Part shown: one piece after another, positions 51,210-59,997 of the stretch
Numbering within the stretch: the stretch's first letter is position 1
Layout of the letters: each line of letters opens with the position of its first letter
Assembly: GCA_964471915.1 (NCBI GenBank)
Contig: CAYYID010000012.1
Coordinates: forward strand, 1-64,000
Direction: 5' to 3'
DNA length: 64,000 nucleotides
Origin: JAIEPW01 sp964471915
GTDB taxonomy: Bacteria; Acidobacteriota; Terriglobia; Bryobacterales; Bryobacteraceae
Notes under the pieces: generated by a model
What the model saw: only the letters and a program-made list of their open reading frames with translations
What the model was told of the DNA's origin: nothing
Databases searched by the model: none
Position numbers and translations under genes: made by a program

Positions 51210-51971
51210 GTGCTTTTCATGAACAAGACAGGCGAAATAGGACCCGTCTATTCAAGACAGTTCTTCGATGTACAAGCTGATGGATCAGCTCGTTCCGCGT
51301 CGGTCGTCGTCCCCCTGGTGCTCTCTCTGTTGCCGGTCAGGAGCGTCGTCGATGTAGGTTGTGGGGTTGGTCCGTGGGCGGCTGAGTTCCTGGCTAATGG
51401 TGTTCCCGATGTCCTTGGCGTGGATGGGGATTACGTCCAACGCTCGCAACTGCGAATTTCGCCCGAACGGTTCTTAGCTCGCGACCTGACTCAACCAGTG
51501 ACGTTCGACCGGACGTTTGACCTCGCGGTCTGTCTCGAAGTTGCCGAGCACCTGCCCAGCATCAGGGCTCCCGGTCTTGTCGCTGATTTGTCCTCCATGG
51601 CTCCCTGCGTACTATTTTCCGCAGCGATTCCGGGGCCGACGGGGACTCATCACATTAACTCTCAGTATCTAACTTACTGGGTGGAACTGTTTCGAGCCCG
51701 CGGTTACGAGGCAGTCGATGCGATTCGCCCAACGATTTGGGGTAACGATTCCGTTGAATGGTTCTATCAACAGGATATAGTCATGTTTGCAGAGCCGAAT
51801 CACATTCTACTAACGAAGGGCTTCCCGCAACCGCAAACGTTTGTTCATCAGCAACTCTATGAGCAGGTTCTCCATATGAAGCCTTCTCTTGGGACGATGG
51901 TTAGAGCGTTTCCTGACGCAGTCTCCCGCTCGCTTCGGTATCATGTGGGCTGGTTGAAATCGCCGTTGTGA
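51210..51971 (+). CDS. SAM-dependent methyltransferase (class I)
   Basis: The 253-residue protein carries SVVDVGCGVGPWAAEFLANG, the SAM-binding motif I. VLGVDGDYV follows as motif II and FDLAVCLEVAEHLPS as the post-motif. The C-terminal half (HINSQYLTYWVELFRARGYE) fits small-molecule or sugar O-methyltransferases. It would methylate a sugar of the polysaccharide. Its stop codon is contained in the 5-bp target duplication of the insertion element that follows, so the element entered exactly at its 3' end without changing the protein. Confidence 0.88.
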   Translation: MLFMNKTGEIGPVYSRQFFDVQADGSARSASVVVPLVLSLLPVRSVVDVGCGVGPWAAEFLANGVPDVLGVDGDYVQRSQLRISPERFLARDLTQPVTFDRTFDLAVCLEVAEHLPSIRAPGLVADLSSMAPCVLFSAAIPGPTGTHHINSQYLTYWVELFRARGYEAVDAIRPTIWGNDSVEWFYQQDIVMFAEPNHILLTKGFPQPQTFVHQQLYEQVLHMKPSLGTMVRAFPDAVSRSLRYHVGWLKSPL

Positions 51972-51972
51972 A

Positions 51973-52329
51973 GTGTTCTTAGCGGGAGTTGCGCGGATCC
52001 TCGGCCCGCCGGCGAACGGCGGCTCTGGCGTGCTTCGGTAGCGAATCGCTCAGGCGACTTTTCCTGAGGCAGCAACTCTTAGCTGATGTGGACGTAGTTG
52101 TAGACCGGAAAACGCGTGGTCTGATCTCGTAGTAGTCGGTGCGGCTGATGCCGGCTCGCTTACAAGCCAGCCGTGCGTTCTGCAGTTCCTCGGCCATCTG
52201 GTGCTCACGGTCGGTGTCCTTTCGTGGTGGTTTTGAGTCGTGGAAAACCCAAGTCCGACCACCGGGGCACTCCGTGAGCCGCCCGTTCGCCGGCGGGCCG
52301 AGTCTCCGCTGAACTCCCGCTAAGAGCAC
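51973..52329 (-). mobile_element. 357-bp MITE-like element with ~50-bp inverted repeats and 5-bp target duplication
   Basis: The termini 51973-52025 and 52276-52329 are inverted repeats. The left end starts GTGTTCTTAGCGGGAGTT and the reversed right end GTGCTCTTAGCGGGAGTT, with a shared CTCGGCCCGCCGGCGAAC further in. Flanking GTGAA at 51968-51972 and 52330-52334 is a target-site duplication. On the minus strand the inside reads MAEELQNARLACKRAGISRT, the start of a helix-turn-helix transposase, soon out of frame. It is therefore a deletion derivative of an autonomous transposon (IS481-like by this fragment). It cannot move alone. Confidence 0.88.
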
Positions 52330-52350
52330 GTGAAGACAGAAAGTCACCAC

Positions 52351-52587
52351 GGGTGCCGCGAAGCCGGGGCGCTGGGCGGAAAGCTACTCGGGGCAGGCGT
52401 CAGGTTCATGTTCTTTTTCGTTCCCCGGTAACGCCGGGCGGCGTTGTGGGCCCGGCTGCGTAATCTGGTCTGCATTCCGTTCCGGTTCTCGACCCGCGGT
52501 AACGAGGTAGTGGTTTACGAACCGGAGCAGGCGTACGATCCGCACCTCACCAACGAGCGCTCACGGACTTACGAAAGCTGCGGATAA
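52351..52587 (+). pseudogene. 3' fragment of a second hddA (GHMP kinase), with an internal stop
   Basis: In one frame from 52351 the DNA reads GCREAGALGGKLLGAG, matching the intact HddA at its third GHMP motif (AGALGGKLLGAG). An in-frame TAA at 52429-52431 replaces the residue that is Glu in the intact kinase. The frame then continues RRAALWARLRNLVCIPFRFS and GNEVVVYEPEQAYD to TAA at 52587, parallel to the HddA C-terminus. The 5' four-fifths of the gene is missing. It lies 26 bases before the epimerase gene and on the side of hddC, gmhB and gmhA. Confidence 0.85.
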
Positions 52588-52613
52588 GCGCACGCGGGGA
52601 GAGAGAGCCAGAA

Positions 52614-53585
52614 ATGAACGTACTGATTACCGGATCTTCCGGCTTCATTGGCGGCGTACTTGCGGAGCAGTGCCGGACGGCCGGGGATCTGGTGCTGGGG
52701 CTTGACATCCGGCCGCCGGGTCGCCCGGTCGCAGGAACGGAGTTCGAGTTGTGCGACGTCCGCTCCGTAGAGCGTTTCCACCGCGTGATCGCGGATTTCC
52801 GCCCGGGCCGGATCTATCACCTGGCGGCGCAGAGCTACCCCGTGGTTTCGATGGCGAAGGCGTGGGAAACGGTCGAAGTGAACGCCGGCGGCACCGTCCA
52901 TCTGTTCGAGAGTCTGCGACACCTCGGGCTCCGGCCCGTGGTGGTGGTGGCGTGCTCCAGCGCGGAGTATGGCCCCGTTTCCGCGGCTGACCTGCCGGTG
53001 AAGGAAGATCACCTGCTTCGGCCCCTACATCCCTACGGTGTCAGCAAGGTGGCGCAGGACCTGCTTGCCTATCAGTACTTTGTGAACTACGGAATCCCGG
53101 CGATTCGGATCCGGATATTCAATACTACCGGCCCGAGTAAGGTCGGCGACGTCTGCTCCGATCTGACGCGGAGAGCGGCTGAGATCGAGCTCGGATTGCG
53201 CCCGCCCCAGCTCCCGATGGGCAACCTAACGACCCGGCGCGCACTTCAGGACGTCCGCGACTTGGTGCGCGGATTACTCCTGGCGGCGGAGCGAGGAACT
53301 CCAGGCGACGTGTATAACATCGGGGGAGACGCAATCTATTCCGTCGCGGAGTTGGTGGAGGCGGTGCGGCGGCGGTGCCGGGTCCCCTTCACGGTGCTGC
53401 CTGACCCTGAACTGCAAAGGGCGAACGATGAGCCGGTGATCGCGGGCGATTCGACGAAGTTCCATGGTCTGACCGGCTGGACGCCGGAGATCGAAATCGA
53501 ACAGACCCTGGTTGAGATGCTCGCGTGGTGGCGGGAGCGCTTGCAGTTGGACGACTCCCGGTCTCCATCGCTTGCGGCAAGCTGA
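52614..53585 (+). CDS. NAD-dependent epimerase/dehydratase, GDP-sugar type likely
   Basis: The 323 residues start MNVLITGSSGFIGGVLAEQC. IYHLAAQSYPVVSMAKAWET, ACSSAEYGPVSAADLPVKED and the catalytic YGVSKVAQDLLAYQYF are those of GDP-mannose 4,6-dehydratase/reductase relatives. TRRALQDVRDLVRGLLLAAE and GDVYNIGGDAIYSV are typical of the Rmd/GMD clade. Given the GDP-heptose genes nearby, it may modify GDP-D-glycero-D-manno-heptose. The substrate is inferred only. Confidence 0.88.
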   Translation: MNVLITGSSGFIGGVLAEQCRTAGDLVLGLDIRPPGRPVAGTEFELCDVRSVERFHRVIADFRPGRIYHLAAQSYPVVSMAKAWETVEVNAGGTVHLFESLRHLGLRPVVVVACSSAEYGPVSAADLPVKEDHLLRPLHPYGVSKVAQDLLAYQYFVNYGIPAIRIRIFNTTGPSKVGDVCSDLTRRAAEIELGLRPPQLPMGNLTTRRALQDVRDLVRGLLLAAERGTPGDVYNIGGDAIYSVAELVEAVRRRCRVPFTVLPDPELQRANDEPVIAGDSTKFHGLTGWTPEIEIEQTLVEMLAWWRERLQLDDSRSPSLAAS

Positions 53586-53643
53586 GTGTCGGCTGGTGGA
53601 GTAAGGACTGGTCAAAGAGCGGCGATGCGAAACAGAGGAACCC

Positions 53644-54573
53644 ATGAATAGTGACCGCCAGTTTCCACGCTACGTCCTGATCTCACCGGCGAGGAACGAG
53701 GCGCAGTACATAGAGAAGACATTGCAGTCGGTGATCGAACAAACGGTGCCTCCGACCCGCTGGGTCATCGTCGAGAACGGCTCCACCGACGCAACGCCGG
53801 AGATCATTGAACGGTATGCCAAACTATACCCGTTCATCCAGATGGTGCGCCTCCCTAAGGAGCGGGAGAGGAGCTTCGCCGGGAAGGCGAACGCGTTTGG
53901 CTTCGGGTGGGAGTCGGTCCAGGATTTGGAATACGAAATCATCGGAAACCTCGACGCGGATATCTCGTTCGATCCGGATCACTTCGAGTTCCTGCTCCGG
54001 CGTTTCCAGGAAGACCCGCGGCTCGGCGTCGCCGGAACGGTGTTTCGGGAGGAGGGCTACAACTCCGCGACCGAAAGTTTCGAAGGGCGCCATCACGTGG
54101 CTGGCGCATGCCAGGTTTTCCGCAAGGAGTGCCTCGAACAAGTTGGTGGTTACGTTCCGCACCGAGCGGGCGGAGTAGACTGGATGGCGGTGACCACGGC
54201 GCGGATGCTCGGCTGGCGGACGCGGTCCTTTCTTGAAAAGTCGTTCTTCCACTACCGTCGGATGGGGACTGCGGAGCGCGGTAGGGTGGCGGCAGCGTTC
54301 TCCTACGGGGAAAAGGATTACTATCTCGGTGGCTCGCCGATCTGGCAGGTCTTCCGATGTGCGTATAGGACGCTGAAGCCGCCTTACCTGGTCGAGGGCG
54401 CGGCGCTGTTCGCCGGTTACCTGTGGGCTTGGATCCGGCGGCTGCCGCGACCGGTGTCCGACGAACTGATGCGGTTCCATCGCAAAGAGCAGATGCAGAA
54501 GCTGCGGACGATTCTGAGCAGTGTCTTCCGCCTCCGGCGGGTGGACAACTTCTCGCTCTCGCGGGAAGAGTAG
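53644..54573 (+). CDS. GT2 family glycosyltransferase
   Basis: The 309-residue protein starts with YVLISPARNEAQYIEKTLQS. TRWVIVENGSTDATPEIIER and IIGNLDADISFDPDHFEFLL are the GT-A motifs, with DAD as the metal site. EGRHHVAGACQVFRKECLEQ and GGVDWMAVTTARMLGW hold the acceptor-side motif. A C-terminal hydrophobic patch (LVEGAALFAGYLWAWI) suggests membrane contact. It ends two bases before the ATG of the toroid protein. Confidence 0.93.
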   Translation: MNSDRQFPRYVLISPARNEAQYIEKTLQSVIEQTVPPTRWVIVENGSTDATPEIIERYAKLYPFIQMVRLPKERERSFAGKANAFGFGWESVQDLEYEIIGNLDADISFDPDHFEFLLRRFQEDPRLGVAGTVFREEGYNSATESFEGRHHVAGACQVFRKECLEQVGGYVPHRAGGVDWMAVTTARMLGWRTRSFLEKSFFHYRRMGTAERGRVAAAFSYGEKDYYLGGSPIWQVFRCAYRTLKPPYLVEGAALFAGYLWAWIRRLPRPVSDELMRFHRKEQMQKLRTILSSVFRLRRVDNFSLSREE

Positions 54574-54575
54574 TC

Positions 54576-55850
54576 ATGCAACAGGCACCCGTGGCCACGG
54601 ACGCAAAGTACCTCCCCACCGCGCAGCTGGCTGACATCCTGCGGGATTTCGTCCGGTGGCTCGCCCGGTATGGCGAGACCTCGCGTGACCACCAGACTTT
54701 CTTTGCGAGCCCACGGACAAGAGCCTTCAAGGCCTTGTACTACAGGAAACCGCTGGTCGGAACCCTAGCGGTGGCACCGCTGATCGCTTGCGAGGCCTTC
54801 GCACCCTCGATGCGGCGGTTCTTCTGGAAGCCGCAGCGTTTCCCAATCGCCGACGCCCACTACGCGATGGGCTTCGCTTATCTCGCCCGGGCGTGGCAGA
54901 GTGGCGAATTCCACGAACGCGCGATCCACTTCCTGCAGGTGCTGGAGAGTACCCGCTCACCTGAATTCGAGCACCTGGCCTGGGGGTACCCGTTCGATTG
55001 GGAGACACGCCTCGGCACGATTCGCGCCGGCACGCCGCTCATTACCACGCTGCCGTACGTTTACGAAGCATTTCGCGGGGTGTATCAGATCGACCGCGAC
55101 AGCAAGTGGCTGGAGCGCATGCGATCCGTTGCCGAGCACGCCTACTACGACTACCGCGACCATGCGACCTCTCCCACCGCGGCGTCCTGCGCTTACTCTC
55201 CGGACCCGAACGACCCGGCCGGGGTGATCAATGCCAGCGCCTACCGGGCGTTCCTGCTGACCGCTGCGGCGTTCGACTTGGGAGAACCCAGGTACGCCGC
55301 TGCCGCGGAACGGAACCGCAACTTCGTGCTGGAGAGTCAGAACGAAGACGGTTCTTGGTTTTACGCGACCGACGGCACGCGGGACTTCGTCGACCACTTC
55401 CACACCTGCTTCGTGATGAAGGCTCTGGCGAAGATCGACCTCCTGACGGGTCGTGAGGATTGCGCGACCGCTCTGGACCGGGGCGTTGACTATTACTGCC
55501 GGAACCTGTTTGACGCAGAAGGCATGCCACGGCCCTTCTCCCGGCGGCCGCGCTTGACCGTCTACAAGCGCGAGTTGTACGACTACGCCGAATGTATCAA
55601 CCTGTGCCTCTTGCTGCGCACGCGACATCCTGCGCTTCAGACCATCCTGTCCAAGGTTTCCGCGCTCGAGGGATGGATCAAGCAGGACGGATCGTTCCGT
55701 AGCCGACAATTGCTGTTCGGGTGGGACGATGTCCCCATGCACCGGTGGGCGCAATCGCAGATGTTCCGCAGTCTGGCGTTACTTCTGCTGCAGGAGTCGC
55801 AGTCCTGCGATGGGCGATTCCTCAGCCTCGAACCGCTTGGAAGAAGCTGA
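54576..55850 (+). CDS. (alpha/alpha)-toroid protein of polysaccharide loci
   Basis: The 424-residue protein has repeated helix-pairs with aromatic and Gly-rich loops: ADAHYAMGFAYLARAWQSGE, LAWGYPFDWETRLGTIRAGT, FVLESQNEDGSWFYATDGTR and WIKQDGSFRSRQLLFGWDDV. The QxxDGSW motif repeats are those of terpene-cyclase and glucuronyl-epimerase-like toroid folds. No signal peptide is present, so it acts in the cytosol. Genes of this type accompany asparagine-synthetase-like genes in polysaccharide loci; the biochemical role is unknown to me. Confidence 0.75.
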   Translation: MQQAPVATDAKYLPTAQLADILRDFVRWLARYGETSRDHQTFFASPRTRAFKALYYRKPLVGTLAVAPLIACEAFAPSMRRFFWKPQRFPIADAHYAMGFAYLARAWQSGEFHERAIHFLQVLESTRSPEFEHLAWGYPFDWETRLGTIRAGTPLITTLPYVYEAFRGVYQIDRDSKWLERMRSVAEHAYYDYRDHATSPTAASCAYSPDPNDPAGVINASAYRAFLLTAAAFDLGEPRYAAAAERNRNFVLESQNEDGSWFYATDGTRDFVDHFHTCFVMKALAKIDLLTGREDCATALDRGVDYYCRNLFDAEGMPRPFSRRPRLTVYKRELYDYAECINLCLLLRTRHPALQTILSKVSALEGWIKQDGSFRSRQLLFGWDDVPMHRWAQSQMFRSLALLLLQESQSCDGRFLSLEPLGRS

Positions 55851-55852
55851 AC

Positions 55853-57748
55853 ATGTGCGGCATCTGCGGTGAATATCACTTTGGTTCGGGCGCTCCCGTG
55901 ATGCGCTCCACCGTGCAGCGCATGGGGGACGCAATCGCGCATCGCGGCCCGGACGACGAAGGTTACTTCCTCGACGGCTCGTTAGGCTTGGGATTCCGGC
56001 GATTGTCGATTATCGACCTCGCCGGCGGCCATCAGCCAATGTCCGACGCGGCGGGCACGGTTTGGGTGGTCTTCAACGGGGAGATCTACAACTATCCGGA
56101 GCTGCGGCAAGAACTGGAAGGCTGCGGACACGCTTTTCGTACCACCTCCGACACCGAGGTGATCGTCCATGGTTATAAGCAGTGGGGACAAGACGTCCTG
56201 AACCGGCTGAACGGGATGTTCGGCCTCGCCATCTGGGACGTGTTCCGGCGGCGCCTAACGGTTGCACGGGATCCCTTCGGCATCAAAGGAATCTACTATC
56301 GCGAGGAGCAGGGAAGCCTCTGGTTCGGCTCGGAGATCCGGGCCGTGGCGGCTGGTGCGGGCGATCTCGGCGACATCGATCCCGTGGCACTGAATCTCTT
56401 TCTTCGGTACCGGTACACGCCCTCGCCCTTCACGATCCACCAAGGCGTGAAGAAGCTCGCACCGGGCACGATGCTGAGCTGTGACGCACGCGGCCTTCGA
56501 GTCGAGCGTTGGTACAAGTACTCGCCGCGTCCGTTCGTGCCGCCCAAGAATGATGCCGACGCGGCGGCGGAACTGGCCGACATCTACCGCCGGGCCATGA
56601 AACGTCACCTTCTCAGCGACGTTCCGGTTGGGCTTCTGCTCAGCGGTGGAATGGACTCCGGACTGCTACTCGCGCTGATGAATCAGCACGGAGAGTCCTG
56701 GCCCACCTTCACGGTCGGCTACGGCAGCAGCTTCGCTGACGACGAACTCGCCGATGCCGAGCGCACGGCCGGCGCGTTCTCCGCGCGCCATTCCCCCGTG
56801 CTGCTGAAACGGGAGACCTTCGAAAACGCGCTGCCACACATCGTGTCCTGCCTCGAGGAGCCGATCGCGTCTTCTTCCGTCGTGCCGATGTACTTCGTGT
56901 GCCGGCGCGCGCGCGAGGACGTCAAAGTCGCGCTGATGGGCCAGGGGCCGGATGAGCTGTTTGGTGGCTACCGGCGTCATTTCGGCGTCCGCTATGCTTC
57001 CCTTTGGTCGAGGCTGCCGCACTGGAGCCGCTCGGTCGCAGCCGCGGCGGTTCGCGCGCTGCCACGCAACGAGACCCTCAAGCGCGGTGTGTACGCGCTC
57101 GCGACACGGGAGCGGCTGCCGCTTTACCAGAGCGTCCTTTCCCTCGAGCCGGGCGACAAGGTCGATGCGCTATTTCATGATGGGATCTTGCCCGCCGGAG
57201 CCGGCGACGCGATTCTCGATTGCTGGCGTGATTTCCCGGCCCTATCCGCGGAGACCGACGAACTGGGCGGATTCCAGTTTCTCGAGGTGCGGTCCACCTT
57301 ACCCGACGAACTGCTGATGTACGCGGACAAGCTGTCCATGGCGCACAGCCTCGAAGTGCGGGTGCCGTACCTCGACCGGGAAGTGGTCGAGTACGTCGAG
57401 CGGCTGCCTGCGAAGTTCAAGGTCCGCGGGACGGAACGCAAGTGGCTGCACCGCAGAGTGTGCGGTGGTTTGCTGCCGGAGGAGATCCTGCGGCGGAAGA
57501 AACGGGGATTCGCGGTCAATGTAGTGGACGGGTGGTTTCGGGACGCGGTGGGCAACCGCCTGCAGGAGTGTATTCGCGACGAAGAGTCGCTCATGTACCG
57601 TTACCTGTCTCCGGCGCCGGTGCAAGCACTGCTGGCGGAGCACCAGAGCGGGCGGGACGACCATCACAAACTGCTGTTCAGCATCGTGCTCTTTGAGCAG
57701 TGGCTCCGCGTTCAGAAAAATGAGACGCCGGTGACGCAACTGAAGTGA
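55853..57748 (+). CDS. asnB: Asparagine synthetase-type amidotransferase (glutamine-hydrolysing)
   Basis: The 631 residues start MCGICGEYHFG, with the Cys2 nucleophile intact. RGPDDEGYFLDGSLGLGFRR, VFNGEIYNYPELRQEL and SDTEVIVHGYKQWG complete the glutaminase half. VGLLLSGGMDSGLLLALMNQ and LMGQGPDELFGGYRRHF are the ATP-pyrophosphatase and substrate motifs of the second half. In a polysaccharide locus such proteins are thought to amidate a sugar acid rather than make free asparagine; I cannot decide. The following hddC starts within its stop codon (GTGA). Confidence 0.93.
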   Translation: MCGICGEYHFGSGAPVMRSTVQRMGDAIAHRGPDDEGYFLDGSLGLGFRRLSIIDLAGGHQPMSDAAGTVWVVFNGEIYNYPELRQELEGCGHAFRTTSDTEVIVHGYKQWGQDVLNRLNGMFGLAIWDVFRRRLTVARDPFGIKGIYYREEQGSLWFGSEIRAVAAGAGDLGDIDPVALNLFLRYRYTPSPFTIHQGVKKLAPGTMLSCDARGLRVERWYKYSPRPFVPPKNDADAAAELADIYRRAMKRHLLSDVPVGLLLSGGMDSGLLLALMNQHGESWPTFTVGYGSSFADDELADAERTAGAFSARHSPVLLKRETFENALPHIVSCLEEPIASSSVVPMYFVCRRAREDVKVALMGQGPDELFGGYRRHFGVRYASLWSRLPHWSRSVAAAAVRALPRNETLKRGVYALATRERLPLYQSVLSLEPGDKVDALFHDGILPAGAGDAILDCWRDFPALSAETDELGGFQFLEVRSTLPDELLMYADKLSMAHSLEVRVPYLDREVVEYVERLPAKFKVRGTERKWLHRRVCGGLLPEEILRRKKRGFAVNVVDGWFRDAVGNRLQECIRDEESLMYRYLSPAPVQALLAEHQSGRDDHHKLLFSIVLFEQWLRVQKNETPVTQLK

Positions 57749-58476
57749 GGCAAGTCGACCTGAAAGAGACGAGCATCTCGGGCTTTCCGGCGCTGGTTCT
57801 GGCGGGCGGTCTCGGCACGCGCCTCCAGTCTGTGGTTCCGGACCGCCAGAAAACCGTCGCTCCGGTAGGCGCTCGCCCGTTCATCGCCTACGTATTGGAT
57901 CAGCTGGCGGCTGCGGGCGTTCGCCGGGCGATCCTATGCACAGGCCATCTTGCCGGCCAGGTTGAGGAATGCCTGAGAGAGAAGCACGGCCTGTTGCACC
58001 TCGAGTATTCTCGGGAACCGTCGCCCCTGGGCACGGCCGGGGCGGTCCGGTTGGCGCTGCCGTTTCTAGACGCAGGCGCGGCTCTGGTGCTGAACGGCGA
58101 CTCACATTGCGCTGTTGATCTGGTTAGCTTCGTCGCCGCACACCGCCAGCGGCGCGCCGCCGCCAGCATGGTCCTGGCGCGGAAGGAGGACACCTCGCGC
58201 TTCGGCCGCGTCGAACTGAATGCAACTGGCGAGGTCGAGAAGTTCGCCGAGAAAAACACCGCCGGCGAGCCAGGCTGGGTCAACGCGGGCATTTATCTGC
58301 TGGAGCGTTCAGTGATCGAGTCCATCCCCGTCGGCCGGGTAACGTCGCTCGAAAGAGACGTGTTCCCATCGTTGATCGGACGGGGCCTCGTTGGCTACCC
58401 CAGCGACGGTCAGCTATGGGACATCGGCGTCCCGGACGAGTACCTCCGCGCGCAGACGGAATTCCGGGCGCATTGA
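57745..58476 (+). CDS. hddC: D-glycero-D-manno-heptose 1-phosphate guanylyltransferase
   Basis: The 243 residues start at GTG 57745, overlapping asnB by four bases. PALVLAGGLGTRLQSVVPDR is the nucleotidyltransferase signature, PVGARPFIAYVLDQLAAAGV and ALVLNGDSHCAVDLVSFVAA follow, and WVNAGIYLLERSVIE is the C-terminal motif. Similarity to HddC and its position next to gmhB and gmhA favour GTP plus heptose 1-phosphate to GDP-heptose. A mannose or glucose 1-phosphate enzyme is less likely but possible. Confidence 0.85.
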   Translation: MRQVDLKETSISGFPALVLAGGLGTRLQSVVPDRQKTVAPVGARPFIAYVLDQLAAAGVRRAILCTGHLAGQVEECLREKHGLLHLEYSREPSPLGTAGAVRLALPFLDAGAALVLNGDSHCAVDLVSFVAAHRQRRAAASMVLARKEDTSRFGRVELNATGEVEKFAEKNTAGEPGWVNAGIYLLERSVIESIPVGRVTSLERDVFPSLIGRGLVGYPSDGQLWDIGVPDEYLRAQTEFRAH

Positions 58477-58511
58477 CTCGAAGCAACACGATCGGGTTCC
58501 CTAAACCTCTC

Positions 58512-59075
58512 ATGCGACGCCGCTTTGTGTTGCTCGACCGAGATGGCACTCTGATCGTCTACCGTCCGTACCTGAGCAGCGTCGATCAGGTGGAACTGGT
58601 TCCAGGCGTCGTTGACGGCCTGCGCGAGATGTCTGGTCTGGGGCTCGGACTGGTGGTGCTGACGAACCAGTCCGGCATAGCCCGCGGTTACTTTGCGGCC
58701 GAGGATGTCGAGCGCATCCACACGAAAATCCGCCTGGAGTTGGGCCGGGCAGGTGTGCGGTTCGAAGGATTCTATAGCTGTCCGCACGTGCCGGAAGACC
58801 GCTGCGGATGCCGGAAGCCGGAGCCCGGCCTCGCGCTCCAGGCCGCGCGGGAACTGGACTTCGACCTCGCCGACTCGTTTCTGATTGGCGACAACGCCTG
58901 CGACGTGCGCCTCGGCGGCCGGATTGGGGCTACGACTTTCTTAGTACAGAACGCTTATGTCGTCGAAGCTCTTGAGGAAAGGGACTTGACCCCGGATTTC
59001 GTGGTCGGTGATCTGCGTGAGGCCGCGCAAATCATCGCCAGTCGCATCGCTGCCTCAGGAGAAAAGACTTCATGA
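58512..59075 (+). CDS. gmhB: D-glycero-D-manno-heptose 1,7-bisphosphate 7-phosphatase
   Basis: The 187 residues are started at ATG 58512. A TTG at 58473 that overlaps the hddC stop would add 13 residues. FVLLDRDGTLIVYRPYLSSV is the HAD DxDGT motif, VVLTNQSGIARGYF gives the threonine motif, and CPHVPEDRCGCRKPEPGL is the zinc-binding cysteine loop unique to GmhB-type HAD enzymes. GDNACDVRLGGRIGA is motif IV. It removes the 7-phosphate from heptose bisphosphate before HddC acts. It overlaps gmhA by four bases. Confidence 0.92.
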   Translation: MRRRFVLLDRDGTLIVYRPYLSSVDQVELVPGVVDGLREMSGLGLGLVVLTNQSGIARGYFAAEDVERIHTKIRLELGRAGVRFEGFYSCPHVPEDRCGCRKPEPGLALQAARELDFDLADSFLIGDNACDVRLGGRIGATTFLVQNAYVVEALEERDLTPDFVVGDLREAAQIIASRIAASGEKTS

Positions 59076-59704
59076 CCCTCGAACGCGAACCCGCTTTGTC
59101 CGCCATTCGTGCGCACATGATGGCAGGCGCAGACCTTCGAGTCCGGACCGTGGATGCGTGCGCCGAGGCGATCCATCGAGCCGCCAGCCTGCTGGCGGAC
59201 TGTCTCGGCGCGGGAGGAAAGGTCCTCTTGTGCGGTAACGGAGGCAGCGCCGCCGACTGCCAGCACATGGCCGCGGAACTCGTCAGCAAGATGACCCGCG
59301 AAATCGAGCGTCCCGGGCTACCGGTACTTGCCCTCACGACTGACACCTCGTTCCTGACGGCGTTTGCGAATGATTACGGTTACGAAGGCGCGTTTGCCCG
59401 GCAGGTGCAGGCCTTTGGCCGTCCCGGGGACATCTTGCTCGGCATCAGCACCAGCGGCAACTCCCGAAACGTCCTGTATGCCCTGGCAGCCGCGAGGGAG
59501 GCCGGGATGAAGACCATCGCGCTCACGGGCGCCGGCGGCCGCATGGCAGAAGCCGCCGACATCATCATCGCGGTGCCAAGCACGAACACCCAGTACATCC
59601 AAGAGGTCCATCTGGCCGTTGAACACCTGCTGTGCTACTTCGTCGAGCGAACCCTGTTTGCGCCCGACGCGTTATCCAGCCTTTCGCGGAAGTTTACCGC
59701 CTGA
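59072..59704 (+). CDS. gmhA: Sedoheptulose 7-phosphate isomerase (SIS domain)
   Basis: In this 210-residue protein VLLCGNGGSAADCQHMAAEL is the family-specific GmhA phosphate and active-site loop. LGISTSGNSRNVLYALAAAR is the SIS motif and TQYIQEVHLAVEHLLCYFVE carries the catalytic Glu/His region. GmhA makes D-glycero-D-manno-heptose 7-phosphate from sedoheptulose 7-phosphate, the first step of heptose synthesis. It is last in the asnB-hddC-gmhB-gmhA operon; the IS3 element starts about 240 bases downstream. Confidence 0.95.
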   Translation: MTLEREPALSAIRAHMMAGADLRVRTVDACAEAIHRAASLLADCLGAGGKVLLCGNGGSAADCQHMAAELVSKMTREIERPGLPVLALTTDTSFLTAFANDYGYEGAFARQVQAFGRPGDILLGISTSGNSRNVLYALAAAREAGMKTIALTGAGGRMAEAADIIIAVPSTNTQYIQEVHLAVEHLLCYFVERTLFAPDALSSLSRKFTA

Positions 59705-59941
59705 TACCGCAAGCTCGACGTTCGATGCCAGACATGAAGGTCTGCGGGCAACTCATGCCCGGGCGTATCTTGCGGCGCAACAAGCACCTTTGTGGTATCG
59801 ATCTTAGGGTCTATTGTGGTCGTCGTTGGATCCCCACGGTCATTGACTCACGGTGGGATGACATGATCAAGGATAACGTCTCCGTATGTACCACGACTTC
59901 CAGCGCCGGCGACCCAAGAACTGCTCATCTTGCCGGGGAGG
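59705..59941. other. Spacer between gmhA and the IS3-family element
   Basis: Two hundred and thirty-seven bases without a supported gene. The sequence CCCACGGTCATTGACTCACGGTGGG near 59834 includes a short inverted pair (CCCAC/GTGGG), and nothing else stood out. The region may hold the terminator of the heptose operon. Confidence 0.35.
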
Positions 59942-59997
59942 TGAGCCCCGTTTTCCGTCCGGATCGAAGTACGATTTGAGACGAAAGGAAGACGGGA

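Noticed and set aside
59632..59979. Plus-strand 115-codon frame between gmhA and the IS3 element
   Set aside because: It starts inside gmhA and crosses the IS left end; nothing in it resembles a known protein.
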